32,575 nt of DNA, taken from positions 1 through 32,575 of the forward strand of contig CALCOP010000144.1 in assembly GCA_937897365.1 (NCBI GenBank), in the 5' to 3' direction. Under the pieces are notes generated by a model, which saw nothing but the letters and a program-made list of their open reading frames with translations, was not told the DNA's origin and made no database searches. A program made the translations under genes and the position numbers. The DNA comes from an uncultured euryarchaeote. GTDB lineage: Archaea > Thermoplasmatota > Poseidoniia > Poseidoniales > Poseidoniaceae. Below, in pieces: positions 1-7,571 of the stretch (the stretch's first letter is position 1; each line of letters opens with the position of its first letter).

Positions 1-2
1 GA

Positions 3-506
3 CGAGGTCTTGAATTCGTCACTCGCAAAGTCACTATGACCGCTGCCCGAATCGCTCACGGATTTGATGAATGTCTTTGGATTGGTAATGTCGATGCAAA
101 GCGCGATTGGGGATTTGCGGGCGATTATGTCGAGATGCAATGGCGCATGCTTCAACAAGACAAACCGGGCGATTATGTCGTAGCAACTGGCCGAACACAC
201 AGCGTTCGAGATATGATTACTCTCGGTTTCTCTCATGTTGGGATGGACCTGACTTGGTCCGGTGACGGCGTTGATACCATAGCAACAGACCAAAATGGAA
301 ATGTTCGAGTCCGTACCAACCCGAAATTCTTCCGTCCTGCAGAAGTTGATTTGCTGATTGGCGACCCTGCTCTTGCTGAGAAAGAGCTTGGTTGGGTTCC
401 TGGCACTTCTTTTGAAGAACTGGTTCAAATGATGGTTGACTCAGATATGTCGCTTGTCCAAGAGGCTGTCGATGGGGGTTATGCACCGCCAATTCCACCA
501 GAGTGA
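3..506 (+). CDS. gmd: GDP-mannose 4,6-dehydratase, C-terminal part (5' end outside window)
   Basis: The protein is open from the window edge and 167 C-terminal residues are visible. GMD converts GDP-mannose to GDP-4-keto-6-deoxy-mannose, the precursor of GDP-fucose, GDP-rhamnose and related sugars, in the cytoplasm. The sequence shows family landmarks: RGLEFVTRKVT at the very start, DWGFAGDYVE, a WRMLQQDKPGDYVVATG block, the following THSVRD, and a C-terminal LGWVPGTSFEELVQMMV. The catalytic YxxxK and the Rossmann nucleotide loop lie upstream of the window. The ATG at 36 is internal, because the homologous sequence continues upstream of it. A GDP-sugar route fits the two glycosyltransferase genes later in the window. 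The stop codon is fused to the ribosome-binding site of the next gene. Confidence 0.93.
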   Translation, partial: RGLEFVTRKVTMTAARIAHGFDECLWIGNVDAKRDWGFAGDYVEMQWRMLQQDKPGDYVVATGRTHSVRDMITLGFSHVGMDLTWSGDGVDTIATDQNGNVRVRTNPKFFRPAEVDLLIGDPALAEKELGWVPGTSFEELVQMMVDSDMSLVQEAVDGGYAPPIPPE

Positions 507-510
507 GGTG
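505..510 (+). promoter_or_regulatory. Shine-Dalgarno overlapping the gmd stop codon
   Basis: GAGGTG shares its first two bases with the TGA stop of gmd (504-506) and lies 10 nt before the ATG at 521. It decides the GST start at 521 over the GTG at 503 and suggests translational coupling. Confidence 0.6.
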
Positions 511-520
511 CAGCCAGAAC

Positions 521-1129
521 ATGGCTCAAGACCCGATTCTCTATTCGTTTCGTCGGTGCCCGTATGCGATGCGAGCTCGAATGTCGATTATTCGTGTAAA
601 TTTTCTCGTAGAACTTCGAGAGGTCGTCTTACGAGACCGTCCCGCACACATGATGGAAGTATCACCGAAAGGAACTGTTCCGGTTTTGCTCCTTGATGAT
701 GGTACACTGATCGAGGAAAGTCTCGAAATTATGCAACACGTCCTGGGCTGGACTCTCTCTGAAGAAGAACAACATTGGATTACCAGAAATGATGATGAGT
801 TCAAGTATCATCTTGACCGCTACAAATACCCTAATCGATACCAAGATGTTGATGAAATTGAACAACGCAAAGCAGCCTCTTCCTATCTCAAAGATTTGGA
901 TGCCCGTCTCGCATCACAACCTCCAATCAGTGAGGCATTGAGTGATGCTCTTTTTCCATTTGTGCGACAATTTGCGAATCACGACCGAACTTGGTTCGAT
1001 GCACAAGTTTGGAGTCACGTTCTTTCATGGCTCAACGATAACCTTGAGAGTGAACCTTTCAAGAAGTGTATGGAGAAATACAAACAATGGAATCAAGGCG
1101 ACAAATGCGTATTTTTCCCGCAGGTTTGA
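521..1129 (+). CDS. Glutathione S-transferase-like protein (thioredoxin-fold N-terminal domain)
   Basis: A 202-residue protein with an N-terminal GST/thioredoxin fold and a helical C-terminal domain. Visible landmarks are SFRRCPYAMRAR (residues 9-20, with a CPYA active-site-like turn), SPKGTVPVL (48-56, holding the cis-proline of the fold) and the gamma-glutamyl-binding-like EESLEI (65-70). Family members conjugate or reduce substrates with glutathione or another low-molecular-weight thiol; the substrate here is unknown. The ATG at 521 is preferred because GAGGTG lies 10 nt upstream and homology begins at ILYSF. It starts 14 nt after gmd ends, so the two are probably co-transcribed. GSTs are mainly bacterial and eukaryotic, so an archaeal host would suggest gene transfer (inference). 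Confidence 0.85.
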   Translation: MAQDPILYSFRRCPYAMRARMSIIRVNFLVELREVVLRDRPAHMMEVSPKGTVPVLLLDDGTLIEESLEIMQHVLGWTLSEEEQHWITRNDDEFKYHLDRYKYPNRYQDVDEIEQRKAASSYLKDLDARLASQPPISEALSDALFPFVRQFANHDRTWFDAQVWSHVLSWLNDNLESEPFKKCMEKYKQWNQGDKCVFFPQV

Positions 1130-1149
1130 AACTTCTACCACGGAATAAA

Positions 1150-2061
1150 TCACTCACTTCGGCGAAGAATTGCGGCTATGAGTGTTACAATGATTCCACT
1201 GAGAGCGCCAGGTGCTGGAAGGTTTTTATTCACCGCCAATCCTTCTTCTTCCACCTCAATTTCCATTTCGGCCACATTCACTTTCACACTGTCCGAATAC
1301 GATTGCGAATCATCCGGCCATGTGAACAGTACTTCCACGACTACGTTGCATGCATTGGTAGTTTGACCCTCTGTAACTTCAACCGAAATTTCAGAAACAA
1401 GAGTGACGCCAATAGCCATAATTTGGTCTGCGATTTTAGGAGATTTTTCTGTAAAGGTGAGGAGAGGGCAGTTGCTTGATATCGTGACCCTTGAGGCTTG
1501 CTCATTGACATTTCCATAATTTGAAACACTCACTTCAAGCGTCGAACTTTGACCGGCTTGAATTGTATTTTCAGGTCCTTTCAAGTCAACGATGGGGTTG
1601 TGAATTAAAGGAATCTCGATATCAATGGTTGTAGAATCGCTATCACCTGGTACGCTTACGGGAAGCCCTTGGCGAGAAGTCACAGTACCAACGGCTTCAA
1701 ACTCTCCGGTTGAACCTGCGGTGTGTTCAAACGGGTTTACGTTACTGAGCATGACTATGATCTCTTGGCTTGAGCTTCCCTGAATTGTCGCACTCTGCGG
1801 ACCAGAGACTGTAGCATCAAACGGGGCAGTAAATTCGAACTCGATGGTGATGCTGATGAGATTTTCATTGACGATGAAAAGAGGTATATTCAGTCGCCCA
1901 TTGTTATCAACGGCAAGTACCTCAGTCTCTCCTTCAGCGTCTCCAGCCTCTATTGACCAGCGACTGTGAGTTGGGGAGTGGTCCGCAAGTGCTATTGGGG
2001 AACCGATTAAGACGAGTAACGTGACCACAATTACGTAGGCAGGAACTACTCTCATACACAT
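1150..2061 (-). CDS. Secreted protein with CARDB/Ig-like domains and a PGF-CTERM-like C-terminal sorting signal
   Basis: A 303-residue protein. The N-terminus is a signal peptide (hydrophobic VIVVTLLVLIGSPIALA, cleavage near residue 27). The middle is beta-rich and resembles CARDB/Ig-like repeats found in archaeal envelope proteins, for example the stretch around residues 157-185 with VDLKGPENTIQAGQSS then LEVSVSNYGN. The last 23 residues are LPAPGALSG, a short hydrophobic stretch and a final RRSE. This matches the tripartite layout of archaeosortase substrates (short PG-type motif, hydrophobic helix, basic end). The alternative is a simple C-terminal membrane anchor. The start could also be the second Met, at 2055. 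The gene is convergent with the GST gene, 20 bp away. No enzymatic role is apparent. Confidence 0.7.
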   Translation of the reverse strand: MCMRVVPAYVIVVTLLVLIGSPIALADHSPTHSRWSIEAGDAEGETEVLAVDNNGRLNIPLFIVNENLISITIEFEFTAPFDATVSGPQSATIQGSSSQEIIVMLSNVNPFEHTAGSTGEFEAVGTVTSRQGLPVSVPGDSDSTTIDIEIPLIHNPIVDLKGPENTIQAGQSSTLEVSVSNYGNVNEQASRVTISSNCPLLTFTEKSPKIADQIMAIGVTLVSEISVEVTEGQTTNACNVVVEVLFTWPDDSQSYSDSVKVNVAEMEIEVEEEGLAVNKNLPAPGALSGIIVTLIAAILRRSE

Positions 2062-2185
2062 ACCAGTCGGTCGCGATGTTTAGAAGCATCGGCGAATATT
2101 TCAAACAGAACAATCAGTGGGCGGCCTAATTGAGCAGTGATGGATGTAACCTTTGTGTGGCGGACTGTAAAATGACAAGTTAGTG

Positions 2186-2194
2186 AAATTTTTA
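2186..2194 (+). promoter_or_regulatory. Candidate TATA box for the multi-pass membrane protein gene
   Basis: AAATTTTTA is centred about 24 nt before the ATG at 2214, which has no Shine-Dalgarno. The spacing fits a leaderless archaeal transcript. It is short and AT-rich, so chance is possible. Confidence 0.25.
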
Positions 2195-2213
2195 CTCGCG
2201 TGTAGCCGATTAG

Positions 2214-3638
2214 ATGATAGAGTACAGTTCGCTACAAACTATCGTGACCGAAGTTGGATCACTAATTTCGTATTATTGGCGTTTATTTACGAATATTGAT
2301 TTTTTGGCTGGACAACCTTTCGGCTTCTGGACGATGGTTTCCTTTTTTGCAATCTTAAGTGGGTTCGGACTACTTTTCCTCACCTTTTTGATTTACAGAG
2401 CAGACTCGAAGAATCCTAAAAATCGCTTTATTGCGATGATGCTCTTCACTGAATCAATTCGTTGCCTAACAGTTGCGATTTTCTGGGCTTACCCCTATGA
2501 ATTTGAACAGATACAATCCTTGTATTACATACGAGTGTTGTTCTATACGACTGGAATTATGTTATTTTTCCTATACCTCAGTGCTCCATTCTTCTATATC
2601 GAAAGCCGCTTTTCACAATGGGTTGTCAAATCATATAACTACCGTGCACAGATATGTATTCCTCTTCTTTCCTTTGTGTTACTTCTCATTGCCAGTATGT
2701 CAATGGGAGGATTCCATGATGCCTTAGGAGAGGTACTCTGGATTTACTGTGAAGGGCCTGGAGAAGGCATTGGGGGGGTTGCATCAGGTGACCCCCTCAC
2801 GTACGTTCCTTATTGTGATGAAAGCCTATCACCCCAATACCCTTTGATGTGGTCTACGAACCTGCTCGGACCATTGGCAACAATCATCTTCTTCATCCCA
2901 TTGATCGCTGCCATCATTACAACACTGATGATTACATTCACTACCAAAGAAGTTTTCAAATCTGGTTCGAAATCCCAAAAGAATGAAATTTGGGCAATTC
3001 GTTTAGGTTTTATTGGGAAAACAGTGTTTCAGTTCTTATCAATCATAGCTTTAGTCGCTTTCTTTTCATTACTTCCTGTAGCTTCTGGTCCCGAATTAAC
3101 ATGGTTTAACAACGACGTATACAGCTATGACAACATCCCTACTTGGGGCATACTCATCGGTATCATCATTCCACTTATTTCTATGAACCTCGTCTTGGCA
3201 GCATTGTTTGAAGGATTTGTGTTTTCGTATGCAGTAATGAAGCATGAAGTACTTGGTATTGATGAGAAACTGAGGAAGACATTCACAACTGCATTGTTTG
3301 CGGGTTTAGGTGCAGTTTTGTTCCTTTTCGCCACTGAATTGATGGAGAACGCAGCGGGAGTAGGGTGGCTTGGTGGTGTCATTATCGGTATCCCATTCAT
3401 CATTCTTCGAAAACCGATATTTGCTGCCTTCTCTAAAATTTCAATTTCAGTTTTGCCGGAAGCGCATACTACAACTGAGGAAGCTTATCTCGAATCTTTT
3501 TCCATCGCCATGGACGATGGAATTGTTACAGACGATGAGCGGAAAATGCTGAATATTCAAGCCAAAACATTGGGCTTAGACGAGTCGCGAATACTTCATC
3601 TTGAAACGTATTACTTGTCTCAAATGGAAGAGGAATGA
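2214..3638 (+). CDS. Multi-pass membrane protein with 7TM-sensor-like region and TerB-like C-terminal domain
   Basis: A 474-residue protein with about eight or nine hydrophobic segments, near residues 40-63, 75-97, 105-128, 147-166, 220-245, 270-292, 313-345 and 362-398 (probably two). The stretch YAVMKHEVLGIDEKLRK, followed by further membrane helices, resembles the end of the 7TM region that precedes kinase domains in bacterial and archaeal sensor proteins, but no kinase follows. The cytosolic tail (about 420-474) contains AMDDGIVTDDERKMLN and LGLDESRILHLE, a TerB/EF-hand-like acidic helical module. A role in sensing or envelope stress is a guess. The gene is convergent with the exonuclease gene, and its ends are 23 bp apart. 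No close family name can be assigned from sequence alone. Confidence 0.6.
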   Translation: MIEYSSLQTIVTEVGSLISYYWRLFTNIDFLAGQPFGFWTMVSFFAILSGFGLLFLTFLIYRADSKNPKNRFIAMMLFTESIRCLTVAIFWAYPYEFEQIQSLYYIRVLFYTTGIMLFFLYLSAPFFYIESRFSQWVVKSYNYRAQICIPLLSFVLLLIASMSMGGFHDALGEVLWIYCEGPGEGIGGVASGDPLTYVPYCDESLSPQYPLMWSTNLLGPLATIIFFIPLIAAIITTLMITFTTKEVFKSGSKSQKNEIWAIRLGFIGKTVFQFLSIIALVAFFSLLPVASGPELTWFNNDVYSYDNIPTWGILIGIIIPLISMNLVLAALFEGFVFSYAVMKHEVLGIDEKLRKTFTTALFAGLGAVLFLFATELMENAAGVGWLGGVIIGIPFIILRKPIFAAFSKISISVLPEAHTTTEEAYLESFSIAMDDGIVTDDERKMLNIQAKTLGLDESRILHLETYYLSQMEEE

Positions 3639-3661
3639 CCCTTTCAAGCTGTGAAGATCAA

Positions 3662-4519
3662 TCATTCGGCCGATGGTGGGCCAAATCTTTGAGCCATTGC
3701 TCGAAGGAATGCAGATTCATCATCGATATATCCCATTGCAAGTCGGAATGCGATGTTTACACTTCGGTGTACAGACTTGAACGTGTGGTAGTTGTTTGCA
3801 TACCAGTTGTCTCGCTTCGCTACTTCCCAAACATTGAGGCCAGGGATATTATTTCCAGTTCCATCCCCGAAGTAGTTGTACTTCGTACAGGTCAATACTG
3901 GCTTTCCTTCAACCCACTTCATTTTTCCAGTGCGGTCAACATATTCCTTTTCATAGCACATTCCAGCGAGTTCACTCACAGACAAACTTTCGAGTCCGAA
4001 TTCTTGTAACATCCCTGGTAGAATCGCCACAGTACCGGTTGCGTCAGCTTCGGCATCGTGTGCTCCTTCAAGGTCAGTTCCGACCCAACGTTTGTGCGCA
4101 TCCACAAGTTTTCGACCTTCGGATTTATTCCAAATGACCATAGGATCAATGAATTGCTTCCCAGAAAGTATAGTCGGGTCTTCACCTATTCGAGCAAGTT
4201 CACGCTCTAATACAGTGAGATCAAAATCAACATTGTAACCAAGGACATAATCAGCAGCTTCTACATCATTTATGAACGACTCAAGCAGATCTAAACTGAG
4301 AGGAGGGTGGCCTGCAACGTCTGCCATCGAAAGATTATGCTCATCGTGCCATTCTGATTCCCATTTTATGGTAGGCATGCACTTGAAACTGTGTGATTCG
4401 GTTAAACCTCCACTACCGTCCCACCATCCCCAAGCAAGTTGGATGAGTTGATCGTTGTCTTCTAGCCCAGTCGTTTCTGTATCAAAAACGAGAATCTTTT
4501 CCCCTGAATCCGGTCCCAT
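3662..4519 (-). CDS. DnaQ-family 3'-5' exonuclease (DEDDh)
   Basis: A 285-residue protein whose first 170 residues are a DEDDh exonuclease domain. Motif I is FDTETTGLE (Asp13, Glu15). Motif II is GYNVDFDLTVLERE (Asp100). Motif III is HDAEADA (His154, Asp159). These residues bind two metal ions and hydrolyse 3'-terminal nucleotides in the proofreading epsilon subunit, RNase T and related enzymes. Motif II has Tyr where many relatives have His before the Asn. The C-terminal 110 residues are an extra domain with Cys187, Cys211 and several Trp/Tyr; I do not recognise it. The protein is longer than a bare epsilon domain, and no polymerase gene lies nearby. It could act in repair, RNA trimming or proofreading. 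Confidence 0.85.
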   Translation of the reverse strand: MGPDSGEKILVFDTETTGLEDNDQLIQLAWGWWDGSGGLTESHSFKCMPTIKWESEWHDEHNLSMADVAGHPPLSLDLLESFINDVEAADYVLGYNVDFDLTVLERELARIGEDPTILSGKQFIDPMVIWNKSEGRKLVDAHKRWVGTDLEGAHDAEADATGTVAILPGMLQEFGLESLSVSELAGMCYEKEYVDRTGKMKWVEGKPVLTCTKYNYFGDGTGNNIPGLNVWEVAKRDNWYANNYHTFKSVHRSVNIAFRLAMGYIDDESAFLRAMAQRFGPPSAE

Positions 4520-4569
4520 AGTATTTCACAAATGTAATCGTTTTACTCGTCCTTAATCAATGATGCGAT

Positions 4570-4587
4570 ACGGCTTTTCGAAGCCGT
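4570..4587. promoter_or_regulatory. Inverted repeat in the divergent exonuclease / zinc-ribbon intergenic region
   Basis: ACGGCTT and AAGCCGT form a perfect 7-bp dyad around a TTCG centre. It lies between two gene starts (4519 minus, 4664 plus), so it cannot end either transcript. It could be an operator or a 5' leader hairpin of the minus-strand gene. Confidence 0.35.
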
Positions 4588-4633
4588 CACATAGTTTCTT
4601 GTATGGAATGAATGAATTGAATAAAAAACCAAC

Positions 4634-4642
4634 ATAAATAAA
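4634..4642 (+). promoter_or_regulatory. Candidate TATA box for the zinc-ribbon membrane protein gene
   Basis: ATAAATAAA is centred about 26 nt before the ATG at 4664, with no Shine-Dalgarno. This is the spacing expected for a leaderless archaeal transcript. Confidence 0.4.
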
Positions 4643-4663
4643 CACAATCACAATGTTAATTTC

Positions 4664-4996
4664 ATGCGCCTTTGTCCTGCATGTTCTATCGCAGTCGAAG
4701 CATCCTGGGATATCTGTCCTAAATGCTCACAGGCGTTGAGCGCTCGGGCGATTGAACAGGCTGGAGGAGTGAAATCGAAGGACCCTAACTTTGCTACGAA
4801 TTTGGGATGGTACTACCACACCATTCCGTTCATCACTGCGATTACCGCTGCCATTGCAGGTGATGCTGCCGTGCAATCGAGTGGCGCACTGGTCAAAACG
4901 ATATTTCCACCCCTTTGCCTTGTTTTTGGAGGGTTTGTAGGATTGATAATTCTGAAAGAAATTTCTGAAATGGGACGCAACAAAGACTCTGATTAG
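4664..4996 (+). CDS. Small zinc-ribbon membrane protein
   Basis: A 110-residue protein. The N-terminus is a zinc ribbon with CPAC (Cys4, Cys7) and CPKC (Cys18, Cys21), four cysteines spaced to hold one zinc. Two hydrophobic segments follow, at about residues 53-70 (TIPFITAITAAIAG) and 82-100 (FPPLCLVFGGFVGLIIL). The tail is short and charged. Proteins of this layout are common in archaea and most have no known function; the ribbon may mediate protein contacts at the inner face of the membrane. The gene stands alone between two minus-strand units. The ATG at 4664 is preceded by a TATA-like box at leaderless spacing. Confidence 0.65.
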   Translation: MRLCPACSIAVEASWDICPKCSQALSARAIEQAGGVKSKDPNFATNLGWYYHTIPFITAITAAIAGDAAVQSSGALVKTIFPPLCLVFGGFVGLIILKEISEMGRNKDSD

Positions 4997-5092
4997 TGCT
5001 GACGGGTTCTTCGCTAATAACGAACCTCTGCAAGACACACGACATTCACGCTTGAGTCGAGGAACAAGACTTCCACTGCGAGGAGGAAGGAA

Positions 5093-5557
5093 TTATTCTA
5101 TGCTCGCAGGCATCGATGAATGATGTAAGTTGATTCGCAACGCTCCGTTCGAATCAACGATATATCCAAATGAAAACTCAACTTTCACTTCTTCACCGCT
5201 TGGTGCAGTGAAAAAATAATTGCCCATGGATATTGCCGTATTTCCGTTGATGATGACATCCTCATTTTCAAACCGTACTTTTGTCCAACTCTTAATTGCA
5301 AATCCTTTGTCTTCTGAAAACTCGCTATTGCCTCCAACGAAATAGGAAAGTGCGCCTTCAAAAGTCGGTCGAAACTGCTTTTTTACAGCGAAGGTCGGTT
5401 TGAACAAAACCGGTCCAATGTCATAGGAATATAACGATTCAACGTGTGTTCGAGCTCTTTGGACGAAGTCTATTCCAGCATCATGTGCAGCGGCTATCTC
5501 TACGATTCCTTGTCCCCAAGCTTGTTGGGCTTTCTCAACATCCGCTCTTGTCAACAT
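5093..5557 (-). CDS. SnoaL/NTF2-like protein
   Basis: A compact alpha+beta protein of 154 residues from the chosen start. It begins LTRADVEKAQQAWGQGIVE and contains FEGALSYFVGG, a KVRFENEDVIINGNTA strand pair and INLHHSSMP near the end. This is the NTF2/SnoaL cone-like fold pattern. Relatives are often named after a phosphoribosyl-AMP cyclohydrolase by automatic transfer, but none of that enzyme's zinc-binding cysteines are present, so that name should not be used. Some NTF2-like proteins bind small ligands or act as isomerases; nothing here fixes a function. A GTG at 5593 would add 12 residues. The ATG at 5557 has GGTG 5 nt upstream and fits the start of homology. It lies downstream of the TPR gene on the same strand, so the two may be co-transcribed. 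Confidence 0.6.
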   Translation of the reverse strand: MLTRADVEKAQQAWGQGIVEIAAAHDAGIDFVQRARTHVESLYSYDIGPVLFKPTFAVKKQFRPTFEGALSYFVGGNSEFSEDKGFAIKSWTKVRFENEDVIINGNTAISMGNYFFTAPSGEEVKVEFSFGYIVDSNGALRINLHHSSMPASIE

Positions 5558-5635
5558 GGTGTCACCATCGTTGAGGGATGGTTCAATCGGCACTTTATGA
5601 ACAAAAGGGTCCCGATTGAATGCTCAGGAAATTCC

Positions 5636-7417
5636 TCAATCGCAGCAACTTGGCTCGTCATCAACTTGAGCGCAGAAGCAGGTCACGCTTGGTACCATGT
5701 CTGCACGGGAGGAGCGCTCTTCGAATAAGGCGGTGACTTGAGCGAGTTCCTCAGGTGCATCGCCTCGGGCTTCAAGGCAGAGTTTGAGGCCCAAGAGACC
5801 CCACATGTTGTCCTTCCAGAGTTTGATGTCTTCACGGTAGACGGCTTCAGCTTCTTCGATTTCGCCTTGCTCAAAGAGCAGAGCACCGAGGATGTGACGA
5901 ACAGGTTGCATTTGGCCCCATGGTTCGTTGTAGGCAAGATTGAGTGAGAGGTCAACACCACGGCGGATGTGATCGAAGGCAGCAGTGAAGTCTGCAGCCT
6001 CTCCACGAGCCTTGGCTTGGAATTGCTTTCGGTATTCAATTTCACCTGCGAGAACAGCAGCATTAACCAAGAGGATACAAGGTCCTTCACTTGGATCTTG
6101 ATACATCAAATTGTTGTGCAACACACGGCCTGCGAGTGCAGGATTCTTGAGTGCTTCTTCAAACAGAACTTGTTCTGCTTCAGCCTCAGCGACCATTCCC
6201 TTTGATGCAAATGCAACACCACGAGCGTAGTGTTGTGTTGCTATGGTTGCAGGGAATACGTCTTTGTCCGAATACATAGGTTCAGCGATGATTTCATCCC
6301 ACTTTCCGAATCGAATCATGACGTGCCAAGGCATGGTGACGTAAGATTCAAGGAAAATAGCGCCCATTGGAATGATTCCGGCAAGCATGAATTGCACACC
6401 TGAATTCTCATCACCTGCAGGTAAGGTATCGACGGCTTTACGAGCATATTTGAGAGCAGTTTCGTATTGTCCCTCGAACATTGCACACCAAACGACGAAG
6501 TGGTGGTTGTGCATTCTGTAGAACTTGTAGAATTGCGATTCGTTACCTGTAATTTCGACATATCGGTCGTCAGCTTCGACAGCAGCGATGTTACAATCGA
6601 TTGCTTCTTTCCACTGTCCGACCCAAGCATCAATGTGGGAAGGCATGTGGACGAGGTGGCCTAATCCTGGCATGAGTGTGCGAAGCACATCAGCAGCAGG
6701 CAATGCTCTTTCTGGGAAAGGTGATAATTCGAGAGCGTGACAGTAGAGGTGGCAAAGTGCAGGGTGAACTTTCGCTTCTTCACTGCTTTCAAAAGCATCT
6801 TCCATAACTTTGACAAGCAACAATGTATTGTCGTCAGCGGGGGTTATTTCACCAGTTGTGGTGTTCTTATCCCAAAGTTGCCATGCTTTCAGATTCATGA
6901 GTGCTTCAACATAAACCGCTGTAACATCGAGATTACCGGCGTATTTTTCGTAAAGAGGCGCCATTGCCTCAGCAAATGCGACATTCAACTCAGGGCTGTT
7001 CCCCATGTTGAGGACAGACGGGTCAGCAGCGTCACGTGCTTCAGCGGAGTGCCGCTTTGAGAGTGCGTCGATGAGGTCTTTTTCAAGTTCAGTACAGCCT
7101 TCTTTGAGTGTTAATGCGGTCTGAATGTAGTCGTGACCAGATCCAAGTCCGGGACTCCAGTTGTAGTTTGAAGATACACAGTATGCGATTCCCCAGTATG
7201 CCATGGCGCAGGTCGGGTCGAGTTCAGCACATTGGCTGAAACAAGCGATTGCTTCTTCGTGGTTGTAGTTGAGCATGTGGCCAAAGGCTTTGACATACAT
7301 TTTTCGGGCATCTTCATTGGCGCAAGTAATGTTTGAGGCAAAAAAGTAATTCGACTCAACGCCGAAGTCATATTCAGTAGGTGCAAGGTTCATATTTGAC
7401 TCTGGAGGCTGTACCAT
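5636..7417 (-). CDS. TPR-repeat protein with His-rich motifs and C-terminal cysteine cluster
   Basis: A 593-residue soluble protein with no signal peptide. The fold is a chain of tetratricopeptide-like helix pairs, for example EEAIACFSQCAELDPTCAMA near residues 54-73 and ALLFEQGEIEEAEAVY near 520. Two conserved-looking histidine motifs, GHLVHMPSHID and MHNHHFVVW, lie in the middle and are typical of a bacterial TPR family of unknown role. The C-terminus ends in CFCAQ followed by SCCD, four cysteines within 16 residues, which suggests metal binding or a redox role (inference). A TATA-like box at 7437-7444 sits at leaderless spacing from the ATG at 7417. It probably forms an operon with the SnoaL-like gene. 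No enzymatic function can be assigned. Confidence 0.75.
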   Translation of the reverse strand: MVQPPESNMNLAPTEYDFGVESNYFFASNITCANEDARKMYVKAFGHMLNYNHEEAIACFSQCAELDPTCAMAYWGIAYCVSSNYNWSPGLGSGHDYIQTALTLKEGCTELEKDLIDALSKRHSAEARDAADPSVLNMGNSPELNVAFAEAMAPLYEKYAGNLDVTAVYVEALMNLKAWQLWDKNTTTGEITPADDNTLLLVKVMEDAFESSEEAKVHPALCHLYCHALELSPFPERALPAADVLRTLMPGLGHLVHMPSHIDAWVGQWKEAIDCNIAAVEADDRYVEITGNESQFYKFYRMHNHHFVVWCAMFEGQYETALKYARKAVDTLPAGDENSGVQFMLAGIIPMGAIFLESYVTMPWHVMIRFGKWDEIIAEPMYSDKDVFPATIATQHYARGVAFASKGMVAEAEAEQVLFEEALKNPALAGRVLHNNLMYQDPSEGPCILLVNAAVLAGEIEYRKQFQAKARGEAADFTAAFDHIRRGVDLSLNLAYNEPWGQMQPVRHILGALLFEQGEIEEAEAVYREDIKLWKDNMWGLLGLKLCLEARGDAPEELAQVTALFEERSSRADMVPSVTCFCAQVDDEPSCCD

Positions 7418-7436
7418 TTAACTTCAACGGATTTAC

Positions 7437-7444
7437 ATTAAATA
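7437..7444 (-). promoter_or_regulatory. Candidate TATA box for the TPR gene
   Basis: On the minus strand it reads TATTTAAT, centred about 24 nt before the ATG at 7417. This spacing suggests a leaderless archaeal transcript. Confidence 0.4.
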
Positions 7445-7556
7445 GGATGCATTTATTCAAATCTTTACCTTTTCAGTAAATTTGATTACAGAATCAAGTA
7501 TTTCCCCTCCCTCTTTCTTCGTGATGCAAAAAGGGATTCCCTTAGAAAGAAACGGC

Positions 7557-7563
7557 GAGGTGG
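7557..7563 (+). promoter_or_regulatory. Shine-Dalgarno of the STAND NTPase gene
   Basis: GAGGTGG lies 8 nt before the ATG at 7572 and fixes that start. It shows that this gene, unlike its divergent partner, has a leadered transcript. Confidence 0.55.
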
Positions 7564-7571
7564 GTTAACAC

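Noticed and set aside
4997..5092. Weak GGTTC/GAACC hairpin after the zinc-ribbon gene as terminator
   Set aside because: The stem is only five pairs with a long loop and no T tract.
5093..5557. Phosphoribosyl-AMP cyclohydrolase
   Set aside because: The protein lacks the zinc-binding cysteines and motifs of that enzyme; the fold pattern is SnoaL/NTF2-like.
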